A stretch of 64,000 bases of DNA from an uncultured Bacteroidales bacterium (GTDB lineage Bacteria; Bacteroidota; Bacteroidia; Bacteroidales; UBA932): contig ONRD01000001.1 in NCBI GenBank assembly GCA_900320185.1, forward strand, positions 1 through 64,000. Reading direction: 5' to 3'. A model generated the notes under the pieces. The model was not told the origin of the DNA, searched no databases, and was given only the letters and a program-made list of their open reading frames with translations. Below, in pieces: positions 42,612-51,478 of this stretch. How positions within the stretch are numbered: position 1 is the stretch's first letter; the number at the start of each line of letters is the position of its first letter. Made by a program: the position numbers and the translations under genes.

Positions 42612-45008
42612 ATGACCATCAGAATAAACCTGGAATATTTCACACGGCAAGGCGAAACGATGACCCTTGTCCTCAAGGACGGCGGCAGGCTGCCCATGGA
42701 CTGCATATACAACGGCATGTGGACCGTCGCCGTCGATCTCCCCGCCCGCAGGAAGGGCCTGGAGTATTCATTCGAAGTGGAATCGGACGGCAGGACTGTC
42801 CGGCGGGAATGGCGCGGCCACCATTTCATCCTTCCCTCCGGGAAGAAGTCCTTCAAGGAATGTGAGGTACGGGACTGCTGGCACGACCGCCCCTCCGACT
42901 CTCCTTTCCTGAGCAAGGCCTTCACCGATGTCATATTCGGAAGGAAGGCATCCGTACCGGAGAAAGCCGGGAACCTGGCATTCTGCGTCACCGCCGCCTG
43001 CATCCGCAAGGACGAGACCCTCGCCATTACCGGAAGCGGTCCTCTGTTCAAGGATTGGAAGGAGTGCTTGCCCCTGACCTGCAACGGGATGCCCTCATGG
43101 AGCATCTGGCTTGACGCCGAGGCCCCCTTTGAATTCAAATTCGTCATCCTCGACTCCTCCACCGGGGAAGTCAAGGCCTGGGAATCCGGCCCCAACCATT
43201 TCTTCGCCGAGGTGCCCCGGAAAGGCTCAGCCATCGCCGTCTGCGACACCGACCCTGTCTTCGAAGGAAGGACCTGGCGCGGCGCCGGAACCGCAATCCC
43301 CGTCTTCTCCCTTCGCAGCGAAGACAGTTTCGGTGTAGGAGAGTTCGCCGACATAAAGAAACTTGCCGACTGGGCCGCCATGACAGGGCAGAGCATAATA
43401 CAGCTCCTGCCCGTCAACGACACCACAATGACCGGGACCTGGACCGATTCCTACCCCTACAACGCCAACTCCACCTTCGCGCTCCATCCTCAGTTCATGA
43501 ACCTTCCGGCAGCGGGCGTGAAAGTGACCAAGGAATACAAAGCCCTCCGCAAAGAGCTCAACGACCTTCCTGAAATCGACTACGAAAAGGTCAACGACGC
43601 CAAGAGGAGACTGCTCCTCGAAGCCTTCAAAGCCAAGGGGGCAAAGGACATGGAGAGCCCCGCCTACAAGGCATTCTACGATGCCAACAAGCACTGGCTG
43701 GTTCCCTATGCTTCATTCTGCGTCCTCAGGGACATCAACGGGACCCCCGAGTTCGGCAAATGGAAGACGAATTCCGTCTATTCCGACTCACGGATCAAGG
43801 CCTTCTGCAAGAAGCATTGGAAGGAGACCGGCTTCTACTGCTGGGAGCAGTTCCATCTGGACAGCCAGCTCAAGGATGCGGTGGCCTACGCACACTCGAA
43901 GGGAATAGCCATCAAAGGCGACCTTCCCATCGGGATTTCCAGGACCAGCGCCGAAGCCTGGCAGTTCCCCAGGCTCTTCAACCTCGACTCACAGGCAGGA
44001 GCACCCCCGGATGCATTCTCTGCGGATGGCCAGAACTGGGGCTTCCCCACCTACAACTGGGAAGAGATGGCAAAGGACGGATACGCCTGGTGGAAGTCAC
44101 GCCTGGGCAAGATGAGTGAATATTTCGATGCCTTCAGGATCGACCACATCCTGGGTTTCTTCAGGATCTGGGAGATTCCGGTCGGCATATCTTCCGGACT
44201 CCTGGGTCACTTCAATCCGGCCCTGCCCTACTCCGCCGGGGAGATCAGGGACGCCGGCTTCGACCCCAACTCAGGACTCTTCGTCCCGGACCCTCACAAG
44301 GACGGCTGGTACCACCCGGCCATCGGAGCCCGCAGCACCGACGACTACCGTGCCCTGGGGCCTGTCCCGAAAGAGAAGTACGATGCCCTGTACAACGACT
44401 TCTTCTACCATCGGCACAACGGGTTCTGGAAAGAGACCGCGATGAAGAAACTGCCCGCCCTGCTTGATTCGACCAGCATGCTTGCTTGCGGGGAAGACCT
44501 CGGAATGATCCCCGCATGCGTCCCGGAGACCATGAAGGAACTGAACATCCTGTCGCTGGAGATCCAGAGGATGCCGAAATCCCCGGAGAAGACTTTCGAC
44601 GATCCGGCCACCTACCCCTACCTGTCCGTATGCACGACAGGGACTCACGACACCTCCACCCTGAGGGGATGGTGGGAAGAAGACCGGGAAGCAAGTGCAA
44701 GGTTCTTCCATGAGATGCTCCACTGCGAGGGAAACGCTCCCTATTTCTGTGAACCGTGGGTCTGCGAAAGGATCCTTGCCCAGCACCTTGCCTCTCCGGC
44801 GATGTTGTGCATCCTCCCCCTCCAGGACTGGGAGTCCGTGGACGGCGAAGTCAGGTTCCAGGGCGACCCTTCTAAGGAACGCATCAACATCCCGGCCAAT
44901 CCAAGGCACTACTGGCGCTGGAGGATGCACACAACCATCGAAGACCTCATGTCGAGGACTGGCTTCAATGCGCAGCTGCGCGGGATGATCGAGGGATCGG
45001 GCAGGTAA
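42612..45008 (+). CDS. malQ: 4-alpha-glucanotransferase with two starch-binding domains
   Basis: A GH77 enzyme of 798 residues that transfers maltodextrin segments. Two CBM20-like domains come first (about 1-75 and 120-200, the second with GSGPLFKDWKECLPL), as in plant DPE2-type enzymes. The GH77 part begins near GTAIPVFSLRSEDSFGVGEF. The nucleophile Asp is in DAFRIDHILGFFRIW, the acid/base Glu in CGEDLGMIP, and the third acid in THDTSTLRG. It is predicted to be cytoplasmic, since no signal peptide is seen. It converges on trmB with 3 bp between stops. Confidence 0.93.
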   Translation: MTIRINLEYFTRQGETMTLVLKDGGRLPMDCIYNGMWTVAVDLPARRKGLEYSFEVESDGRTVRREWRGHHFILPSGKKSFKECEVRDCWHDRPSDSPFLSKAFTDVIFGRKASVPEKAGNLAFCVTAACIRKDETLAITGSGPLFKDWKECLPLTCNGMPSWSIWLDAEAPFEFKFVILDSSTGEVKAWESGPNHFFAEVPRKGSAIAVCDTDPVFEGRTWRGAGTAIPVFSLRSEDSFGVGEFADIKKLADWAAMTGQSIIQLLPVNDTTMTGTWTDSYPYNANSTFALHPQFMNLPAAGVKVTKEYKALRKELNDLPEIDYEKVNDAKRRLLLEAFKAKGAKDMESPAYKAFYDANKHWLVPYASFCVLRDINGTPEFGKWKTNSVYSDSRIKAFCKKHWKETGFYCWEQFHLDSQLKDAVAYAHSKGIAIKGDLPIGISRTSAEAWQFPRLFNLDSQAGAPPDAFSADGQNWGFPTYNWEEMAKDGYAWWKSRLGKMSEYFDAFRIDHILGFFRIWEIPVGISSGLLGHFNPALPYSAGEIRDAGFDPNSGLFVPDPHKDGWYHPAIGARSTDDYRALGPVPKEKYDALYNDFFYHRHNGFWKETAMKKLPALLDSTSMLACGEDLGMIPACVPETMKELNILSLEIQRMPKSPEKTFDDPATYPYLSVCTTGTHDTSTLRGWWEEDREASARFFHEMLHCEGNAPYFCEPWVCERILAQHLASPAMLCILPLQDWESVDGEVRFQGDPSKERINIPANPRHYWRWRMHTTIEDLMSRTGFNAQLRGMIEGSGR

Positions 45009-45011
45009 GGC

Positions 45012-45800
45012 CTAGCCCATGTGGCTGAAACGCCGCGGCCCTTCCATGCTCCTCCAGTAGTCCTGGTCGAAGGTTGTCGGACGGACGAAGGCTCCGTCAT
45101 GGTCGATCGTGAACTCCAGGTAAGTGATCTTGTATCCCTGCGAAAGGAACATCCTCTCGTAGAAGGTCTGGACTTCATACAGGGCAGGGTTGTCAATGCT
45201 CCTTTCGCCGTAAAGGTCGGTCGTGGAGCAGAGGACCTGCAGTCCGTTCTCGCGGGCCACCGCCTTTGAATATTCATGGAGGAAGCGGCTGTCCGTCTTG
45301 AGGCGGACTATGCCCCCCTTCCTGAGGAACTTCCTGTAGCGTTCAAGGAACACCGGGCTGGTCAGGCGGCTGTTCTCGCTCTTGAGCTGGGGGTCGGAGA
45401 AGGTCAGCCATATCTCGGACACCTCACCCGGCGCGAAGAAAGCTTCGATGAATTCTATCCGCGTACGGAGGAAGGCGACGTTGGGAAGGTTGCCCAGGGT
45501 GGCCTGTTTCGCCCCTTTCCAAAGCCTTGCTCCCTTTATGTCGACACCGATGTAGTTGCATTCGGGATTCCTTTGGGACAGGTCGATCGTGTACTCCCCC
45601 TTTCCGCAGCCCAGTTCAAGGACGATGGGAAGGTCACGCGCGAACATGGTCTCGTTCCAGCGGCCCTTCACCGGATGGTCATGCAGGCGAAGGCCTGCCT
45701 CCGGACCGCCGGTCTTGTCCAGGACCTGCCTTGGATCAGGCTGCAGCAGGCAGCGGAATGTCTCGTTCTCGGCGAACTTCCTCAGTTTGTCATGTCCCAT
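45012..45800 (-). CDS. trmB: tRNA (guanine-N7)-methyltransferase
   Basis: Methylates G46 of tRNAs. The SAM motif is LELGCGKGEYTIDLS, followed by GVDIKGARLWKGA, and the catalytic region is FSDPQLKSENSRLTSP. The 262 residues include an N-terminal extension typical of Bacteroidota. It is the last gene of the minus-strand run; the gldH stop abuts its ATG. Confidence 0.93.
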   Translation of the reverse strand: MGHDKLRKFAENETFRCLLQPDPRQVLDKTGGPEAGLRLHDHPVKGRWNETMFARDLPIVLELGCGKGEYTIDLSQRNPECNYIGVDIKGARLWKGAKQATLGNLPNVAFLRTRIEFIEAFFAPGEVSEIWLTFSDPQLKSENSRLTSPVFLERYRKFLRKGGIVRLKTDSRFLHEYSKAVARENGLQVLCSTTDLYGERSIDNPALYEVQTFYERMFLSQGYKITYLEFTIDHDGAFVRPTTFDQDYWRSMEGPRRFSHMG

Positions 45801-46250
45801 CTATTTCCTCCTGAATATTATTCCCATTCCCCGGAGTTCTTCCGGATTTCCGGGGACGCGCACCTTGAGGCGCCAGTCCCCGTATTCACCGACCTCGAGC
45901 CTGTCCTTGTAACGGAAGACAAAGTCACGCGAGTAGTAGGAAGAGTCCGAGGGATGGCCGAACCTCATCACCACCTTGTCCTGGACCACCGAGTCGGAAG
46001 GAGAGACAAACTTGACCTCCAGGATGACCGAATCCGTCGAGAACGGCACAAGAGGCTTCCTTTCGAGCCTTGTGTAGAAAGCCAGGCTGTACGACCTGGT
46101 GGAATCGTCCATCGGCAAGGTGAAATTGTAGGTGTCCCCGTATTCAGCCTTCTCCCTGGTCACGAAAGGTTCCTGGGAGGAAGGCCTCGAGCATGAGAGC
46201 GCGGCCACGGCGAGCAGGAATATGAGGACAGGCCTGCGCATGCTCGTCAT
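45801..46250 (-). CDS. gldH: GldH-family lipoprotein
   Basis: A 149-residue lipoprotein (lipobox ALSC) matching the GldH family, named for gliding in Flavobacterium but widespread in non-gliding Bacteroidales. The start at 46250 overlaps the ricT stop as ATGA; an ATG three codons later is possible. The position next to ricT and holB is conserved in the phylum. No gliding machinery is seen in the window. Confidence 0.8.
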   Translation of the reverse strand: MTSMRRPVLIFLLAVAALSCSRPSSQEPFVTREKAEYGDTYNFTLPMDDSTRSYSLAFYTRLERKPLVPFSTDSVILEVKFVSPSDSVVQDKVVMRFGHPSDSSYYSRDFVFRYKDRLEVGEYGDWRLKVRVPGNPEELRGMGIIFRRK

Positions 46251-47473
46251 TTGTTCCTGGCTTCCCTGCCACTGGACTGACGGTGCCTTGCGCTTCCCTG
46301 GGCGGGATTGCCCTGGGCGGAAGGATCGCCCTTGCCGCCGGAAATGCGTTTCTTGTTGCGGCGCTTGGCCTTCTTGGGCTTGTCGAAACGGGTTATGCTG
46401 TCGTCTCCCACGGCGGAAACGAACTGGGGGCCGACAGGCTCCGGTTCGAACTTCAGGGATTCCGGCCTTTCTCCGTCCCTGTTCATGGCTATGATTTCCC
46501 TTACCTCTTCGGTAGAAAGCGGGTACAGGTTCGACAGGGAGCCTTTCTCGTAGGAGAAGTACATTATCTCGCGAAGGATGTCGGTCTTCACAAGGTAGGC
46601 CGGACCGTCTTCGAACTGGAGAGGTTCCTGTACCTTGGGTATCCTGGACTGGGCGTCAAGATAGCTTGCCACCTCGTAATTGAGGCAGCACTTCAGCTTG
46701 CCGCACTGTCCGGCGAGTTTCTGGGGATTGAGGGAAAGGTCCTGGGTCCTTGCTGCAGAGGTCGAAATCGACTGGAAATTGGTGATGAAGTTGGCGCAGC
46801 AGAGTTCCCTTCCGCAGACTCCAAGGCCACCGATGAGGCCGGCTTCCTGGCGGGCGCCGATCTGCTTCATCTCGATCCTGATGCGGAACTCCTCTGCATA
46901 AACCTTGATCAGCTGGCGGAAGTCCACCCTGCCGTCCGCGATGTAATAGAAGATGGCCTTGCTGCCGTCGCCCTGGTATTCGACGTCGCCTATCTTCATG
47001 TCGAGGCCGAGTTCGGCAGCTATCCGGCGGGCATGGATCATCGTGTCCTGCTCCTTTGCGATGGCATCCTGCCACTTTGCGATGTCGAAAGGCTTGGCCC
47101 TGCGGTAGATCTTCTTGAAGGGGTTGCTCTCCGGGTCCAGGCCCTTGCATTTTATCTGACGGCCCACGATCGGCCCTTCAAGGGTCACGATGCCAAGGTC
47201 ATGGCCGTTGGCGGCCTCCACTATCACCAGGTCACCGGTCTTGATTCCCTGGCCGGAGGCATTGACGTATATCCCTTTCCTGGTGTTCTTGAAACGCACC
47301 TCGAAAAGGTCCTTGAACTGTTCCTGGGTGACTCCTTCAAGCCAGTTGTAGTCCTTCAGCTTGCAGCATCCCCTGCGGTAGCTGCATTCCGGGGCGCCGG
47401 TTTCCTTGTCCTGGGTAACCGTGCAGCCGCGGTTGCAGTCGAACCTTATGTTTTCGTTGTCAGTATTCTCCAT
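46247..47473 (-). CDS. PSP1/RicT-family protein
   Basis: A 408-residue protein. The PSP1 domain carries the cysteine motifs GVCGRELCCANF and CGKLKCCLNYE that bind Fe-S clusters in RicT of Bacillus. An extra N-terminal cysteine cluster (FDCNRGC; CSYRRGCCKL) and a basic C-terminal tail (KPKKAKRRNKKR) are features of the Bacteroidota form. It may act in RNA maturation. It overlaps gldH and follows holB by 6 bp. Confidence 0.88.
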   Translation of the reverse strand: MENTDNENIRFDCNRGCTVTQDKETGAPECSYRRGCCKLKDYNWLEGVTQEQFKDLFEVRFKNTRKGIYVNASGQGIKTGDLVIVEAANGHDLGIVTLEGPIVGRQIKCKGLDPESNPFKKIYRRAKPFDIAKWQDAIAKEQDTMIHARRIAAELGLDMKIGDVEYQGDGSKAIFYYIADGRVDFRQLIKVYAEEFRIRIEMKQIGARQEAGLIGGLGVCGRELCCANFITNFQSISTSAARTQDLSLNPQKLAGQCGKLKCCLNYEVASYLDAQSRIPKVQEPLQFEDGPAYLVKTDILREIMYFSYEKGSLSNLYPLSTEEVREIIAMNRDGERPESLKFEPEPVGPQFVSAVGDDSITRFDKPKKAKRRNKKRISGGKGDPSAQGNPAQGSARHRQSSGREARNK

Positions 47474-47479
47474 CTCGAA

Positions 47480-48574
47480 TCAAAAACTTAAGTACAGCCT
47501 CCCCACAAGGTCACAGAACAGGATTTTCTGGTTCACGTTCCTGTCTATGAGCATCCTCGCCCGGTCAAGACCGGCAAGCGCGATGCGGGGGAAAGTCTTC
47601 CTGCACCGGGAAGCGACGGTCCTGAGGAACTGCTCCTCGTCCGGGGCAATGCCGGCGATAAGGGTGAGATTCTGCTGGATCAGGAATATCTTCCTGAGGC
47701 ACTCACCTGCAAATATACAAAAAGCTTTCTGTTTTTCCCGCGAGCCCAAAGCCGCCAGTTCGTCGCCTATCGGCAGGGCTGAAGGCAGGTCCCTGGAAGC
47801 CAGGGCATCCATCAGCCGACGGAAAATGTCCATCATGCCAGCGTGCCCTGCCCTGTCGGAAAGGAAGCTGACTGCTTCCCCGACGCTGCCTCTTGCCATC
47901 TGGGCAGCCGCCATGGCCTCTTCCTCGCTCTTGGAGAAGCGTTCCACAAGGACCTTGACGATCTCTTCCTTTGAATATGGAAGGATCCGGAAGGACTGGC
48001 ATCGCGATGAAATGGTCTGAAGGACTTTCTCGGGAGCATGGGTAACCATCAGGAAAAGGGTCTTCTCCGGAGGTTCCTCCACTGCCTTGAGAAGCCTGTT
48101 GGCAGCCGTGGCGTTCATCTTCTCGGGGAGGTAGACCACAACCGCCTTGTAGCCGCCCTCGACCGAAGTCAGGTAAACCGTCCCGAGGACCTCCTTCGCC
48201 TCGGCGTTGTTGATCACGGTCTGCTTGCCCTCGACTCCGAAGGCATCGCTCACCTCGCTTTCAAGGGAGAACGGATTGGCTGCCATGAGGTCCCGCCAGT
48301 AGCCCAGGAACAACTCCGCCCGAAGGTTCTCGGTCTTCTCCTTGACCTTGGAGCCGGAAGCAACGGGATAGATGTAGTGGACGTCAGGATGGATCATCCT
48401 GCCGACCTTGTGTTCGTCGCGGAAGACCTCCGAGAGGAAGGCCAGCACTATGTCCAACGCTCCGCAGCCATCGTTCTCGTAGAACATCATGGCATGTGGG
48501 ATCCTTCCGCTCCGGGCCATGTCCCGGAGCGCCTTCACCACAGCGGTGTTGCCTGTTATGCCGTCAAGTGTCAT
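47480..48574 (-). CDS. holB: DNA polymerase III delta' subunit-like clamp-loader protein
   Basis: 364 residues with the AAA+ fold of a clamp-loader subunit. It reads GITGNTAVVKALRDMARSGRIPHAMMF at the start and has KAVVVYLPEKMNATAANRLLKAVEEPPEKTLF, then ISSRCQSF as sensor region. The Walker A site is degenerate (ENDGCGALD), as in delta' subunits that do not bind ATP. Its start overlaps the stop of the prenyl synthase gene by 4 bp. Confidence 0.9.
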   Translation of the reverse strand: MTLDGITGNTAVVKALRDMARSGRIPHAMMFYENDGCGALDIVLAFLSEVFRDEHKVGRMIHPDVHYIYPVASGSKVKEKTENLRAELFLGYWRDLMAANPFSLESEVSDAFGVEGKQTVINNAEAKEVLGTVYLTSVEGGYKAVVVYLPEKMNATAANRLLKAVEEPPEKTLFLMVTHAPEKVLQTISSRCQSFRILPYSKEEIVKVLVERFSKSEEEAMAAAQMARGSVGEAVSFLSDRAGHAGMMDIFRRLMDALASRDLPSALPIGDELAALGSREKQKAFCIFAGECLRKIFLIQQNLTLIAGIAPDEEQFLRTVASRCRKTFPRIALAGLDRARMLIDRNVNQKILFCDLVGRLYLSF

Positions 48575-49554
48575 TCGGTCCTGTCTGCGGTAAAACGTGC
48601 AATCTGTGCAAGATAGTCTTTTTCAGCCGAATCCGGCAGCACCTCCAGTGCGGCTTCAGCCTTGCCGACATATTCCTCGAGCCTTTGCCTGGCGTAGTCG
48701 ATCCCCCCGCTGCGCAGGACGAAGTCGCGGATGCTTTCCTTGTGCTCCGGGTGCTCGTCGATTTCCATGACCTGCCTCCGGATCCTGGAAGCGGTTTCCG
48801 GATCCGTCCCGGCCAGGGCGCCTATCAAGGGGATGGTTATCTTTCGCTCCGCCAGGTCTATCCCGACTGGCTTCCCGATGGTCCTGCCGTCCGAATAATC
48901 AAAGAGGTCGTCCTTGATCTGGAACGCGGTGCCAAGGCTGACGGCATAGTCCCTGAGAGCCGAGACCAGGTCCTCCGGCGCATCGACGGAGATAGCCGCG
49001 GACCAGACGGCCGCCTCGAAGAGAGAGGCGGTCTTGCCATAGATGATCCGCAGGCAGTCAGCCTCCGTCGTGTCGCAGCTGGCAGCCTTCTGAAGCTGCA
49101 GGATCTCTCCTTCGGCCAGGTCGCTGAGGGTCTTCGAGAATATCCTTATCACCTCCCCTCCGTGCTTCCGGGAAGAGAGGATGTTGTCCAGGGCCTTCGT
49201 CAGCCAGAAATCTCCGATCAGGACTGATGCCGGGCCGCCGAGGATCGAGTTGACCGTGGGCCTTCCCCGCCTCTGCGAACTGCTGTCGGCGACGTCGTCA
49301 TGCAGGAGGGTCGCATTGTGGAGGAGCTCCGCGGAAGCTGCGAACCTGATGGTGTCCAGGGTCACCCTGCCGCCGGAGCATGACCTTGCGGAGAGAAGCG
49401 CCAGCAAGGGGCGGAGTCTCTTGCCGCCGTTGGAAATGATGGCCTTGTTGGTGGCATCAAGGAGTTCCTGGTCGGTTGCAAGGGAGCAGCGGATCATCTC
49501 CATGGTGTCCGTCCAGTCCTTTCCGAGGAATGCCTTTATTTCGTCAAGAGTCAT
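48571..49554 (-). CDS. Polyprenyl diphosphate synthase
   Basis: A 327-residue trans-isoprenyl chain elongation enzyme. The first Asp-rich motif is LLHDDVADSS and the second KDDLFDYSD; KRLRPLLALLSA is the substrate-binding region. The first motif lacks bulky residues just before it, which suggests a long-chain product such as an octaprenyl chain for menaquinone, but chain length is not certain. Confidence 0.9.
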   Translation of the reverse strand: MTLDEIKAFLGKDWTDTMEMIRCSLATDQELLDATNKAIISNGGKRLRPLLALLSARSCSGGRVTLDTIRFAASAELLHNATLLHDDVADSSSQRRGRPTVNSILGGPASVLIGDFWLTKALDNILSSRKHGGEVIRIFSKTLSDLAEGEILQLQKAASCDTTEADCLRIIYGKTASLFEAAVWSAAISVDAPEDLVSALRDYAVSLGTAFQIKDDLFDYSDGRTIGKPVGIDLAERKITIPLIGALAGTDPETASRIRRQVMEIDEHPEHKESIRDFVLRSGGIDYARQRLEEYVGKAEAALEVLPDSAEKDYLAQIARFTADRTE

Positions 49555-49567
49555 CTCTGGTCATCAT

Positions 49568-50107
49568 TCAACGAAGGAGTGTTTCCACCTGGGCGACGGT
49601 TTCGGGGAAGGAAATCATATCCCTTGAGGCGGAGTCCATCATGCCGGTCCTGACATAATGGTCCAGAAGCGCCTTCAGGGGCTCGTAGAAACCGTCATAA
49701 TTGAAGGCTATCACCTTCCCGGAATAACGACCCAGCTTGGCGACGGTCAGGGATCCGATGAGCTCGTCGAGGGTTCCGATACCGCCTGGAAGGGCGATCG
49801 CGGCACATGTACCTTCCCTCATCTTCTCCTTCCTCTCGTCCATGGTGCCGGTCCAGACCACCTCATCGAGGTCAGGATACTCGTAATCCGCCATGAAGCG
49901 GGGAAGCACCCCGATGTGCCGTCCTCCGCAGCGCACGACCTCGTCGGCAACTTCCTTCATGGTGCCTTTGACAGTCCCGCCAGAGACGATCGTATAGCCA
50001 AGCGAACAAGCCGCACGGATTACTTCCCGTGCAGCTTGGTTGAATTTGCCGTCTATGTCTGAACTGGCGGAACAGTAGATTACGATTTTTCGTTCGGCAC
50101 TCATCAT
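49568..50107 (-). CDS. LOG-family nucleotide 5'-phosphate ribohydrolase
   Basis: 179 residues, Rossmann-like. The key motif is PGGIGTLDELIGSLTVAKLG (PGGxGT followed by E), matching the LOG / TIGR00730 family that cleaves the base from nucleoside monophosphates. The first Gly-rich loop is SGGTVKGTMKEVAD, a variant of the usual GGGxxGLMG. An ATG one codon later is equally possible. It is the first gene of the minus-strand run to trmB. Confidence 0.85.
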   Translation of the reverse strand: MMSAERKIVIYCSASSDIDGKFNQAAREVIRAACSLGYTIVSGGTVKGTMKEVADEVVRCGGRHIGVLPRFMADYEYPDLDEVVWTGTMDERKEKMREGTCAAIALPGGIGTLDELIGSLTVAKLGRYSGKVIAFNYDGFYEPLKALLDHYVRTGMMDSASRDMISFPETVAQVETLLR

Positions 50108-50114
50108 CAGCCCG

Positions 50115-50756
50115 TTAGAAGAAAAAGGCGAGCGAGACTGCGAATCCGTTGAAGTTATTGCCGTTGTTTATGGCATCCTTGACGGTGTCGTAGGCTGTAG
50201 TACCGGACTTGTAGATCTCGCCGAAATTCCAGAAGTACTTCCCGGAGACCTGGACCCTTCCGATCTCGACTCCGGCACCGAGGCTGAGTCCGTACTCGAC
50301 TTTCTTCATGGCGTCGCTCAAGCCGGCGGCTGCACCTTCGGAGCTGCTGTCGGTAAGGCGGTAGCCCACGAAAGGCTCGACGAAACCGTAGGGGCGGAAA
50401 AGGACGAGGTCAGGTCCCCACTGAAGCTGGAGAGGGACTTCGATGAAGCCCACCTTCGCCTCGAAGGAATTGCCGATGTCCGAAATCGAGGAATCGTTCA
50501 TCTTGTCGAGCTGCATCCCCTTCACCTGGTAGAGGGCTCCGGTCTGGAAACCGAAACCTGACCCGAGGGGAATCTCCACAAGAAGACCGGCATGGTACTG
50601 GGTGATGGATTTGGAATTGAAATCCTTTATCTTCGACTCGGAGGATGTCACGCCTCCGACGATTCCGAAGCGGGTATAGTTGTAGTGCTGGGCGGAGACT
50701 TCCGTCCCGAGGAGCAACGCAGCAAGGAGTGTTGCGGCGGCAAGGATCTTTTTCAT
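50115..50756 (-). CDS. PorT-like outer-membrane barrel protein
   Basis: 213 residues from MKKILAAATLLAALLLGTEVSAQ, then a small beta-barrel (FGIVGGVTSSESK; LVEIPLGSGFGFQTGALYQ; FIEVPLQLQW) ending FAVSLAFFF, as typical barrel proteins end with Phe. It follows trxA by 28 bp and may share its promoter. Its function is not known. Confidence 0.8.
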   Translation of the reverse strand: MKKILAAATLLAALLLGTEVSAQHYNYTRFGIVGGVTSSESKIKDFNSKSITQYHAGLLVEIPLGSGFGFQTGALYQVKGMQLDKMNDSSISDIGNSFEAKVGFIEVPLQLQWGPDLVLFRPYGFVEPFVGYRLTDSSSEGAAAGLSDAMKKVEYGLSLGAGVEIGRVQVSGKYFWNFGEIYKSGTTAYDTVKDAINNGNNFNGFAVSLAFFF

Positions 50757-50784
50757 GGCGATTGGTTGAAGTTGCGTAAAAAGA

Positions 50785-51105
50785 CTAGAGCAAAGAATCC
50801 AGGCGCTGGGTGATTTCGGCCTTGGGAACGTTTCCGACAAGCCTCAAGCCCTCCTGGAGCTGTCCCTTCTTGAAGAAGAGTATAGTAGGGATGTTCCTGA
50901 TGCCGTACTGCATGGCGGCATCTTCGCACTCGTCCACGTCGCACTTGACCACGACGGCCTTGCCGTCATATTCCGAGGCGACTGCCTCGATCGTGGGTGC
51001 GAGCGCACGGCAGGGTCCGCACCAGGTTGCGGAGAAATCTACGAGGACCGGCAGGTCGCTGTTGATGAGATCCTGGAAATTCTGTGGTGTTGCCTTATAT
51101 TCCAT
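50785..51105 (-). CDS. trxA: Thioredoxin
   Basis: A 106-residue cytoplasmic thioredoxin with the active site WCGPC near residue 29 and the cis-Pro loop NIPT. No signal peptide. It has a good two-part promoter. Confidence 0.95.
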   Translation of the reverse strand: MEYKATPQNFQDLINSDLPVLVDFSATWCGPCRALAPTIEAVASEYDGKAVVVKCDVDECEDAAMQYGIRNIPTILFFKKGQLQEGLRLVGNVPKAEITQRLDSLL

Positions 51106-51131
51106 TTCAATGATTGTTTTGGTTGACTATG

Positions 51132-51164
51132 CAAATATAATAAAAACGCCTTCCTTTTCAAAAA
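51132..51164 (-). promoter_or_regulatory. trxA promoter
   Basis: The -7 box TATATTTG (51132-51139) and -33 box TTTTTG (51159-51164) are separated by 19 bp. Confidence 0.75.
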
Positions 51165-51167
51165 GGG

Positions 51168-51461
51168 TCATACCGCGCTCTCCACGGTCCACAGGAAGGC
51201 CCTCAGGCCAAGGTTCGGGTAATCGCCGTCCTTGCGGTGCAGGGCTTCCATGATGCTGTCGGCCTTGTCGTCTGGGACTATGGTCATTACCGCGTAGTTC
51301 TGGGTAGGCCACGCATGGTCGCCGTAGTGCGGTTCACCTTCGACGCCTCCCCTTCCCTGGATGTCCACCCACTGGGTGAAGCCCCTCTGGCCGTACTCTT
51401 CCAGCAACTCGATGATCTCGTTGCCGTAGGCCTGGTTGTATGCTATGAATATCGCTTTCAT
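51168..51461 (-). CDS. P-II-like small protein at the end of the efflux operon
   Basis: A 97-residue protein (MKAIFIAYNQAYGNEIIELLEEYG; NYAVMTIVPDDKADSIMEAL) with the alternating beta-alpha-beta pattern of P-II-like proteins. The chosen ATG is 17 bp after the acrB stop; the longer frame overlaps acrB. The T-loop expected of GlnB is short, so it is not a true nitrogen regulator. Small P-II-like or DUF3240 proteins are known beside RND metal pumps, where they may sense the substrate. Confidence 0.7.
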   Translation of the reverse strand: MKAIFIAYNQAYGNEIIELLEEYGQRGFTQWVDIQGRGGVEGEPHYGDHAWPTQNYAVMTIVPDDKADSIMEALHRKDGDYPNLGLRAFLWTVESAV

Positions 51462-51478
51462 ATTTCCTTGACTTTGTT

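Noticed and set aside
45276..46196. 306-residue plus-strand frame over trmB and gldH
   Set aside because: Antisense shadow covering two recognised genes.
45801..46250. Evidence of gliding motility
   Set aside because: A GldH homologue alone is not enough; it occurs in many non-gliding Bacteroidales, and no other gld or spr genes are in the window.
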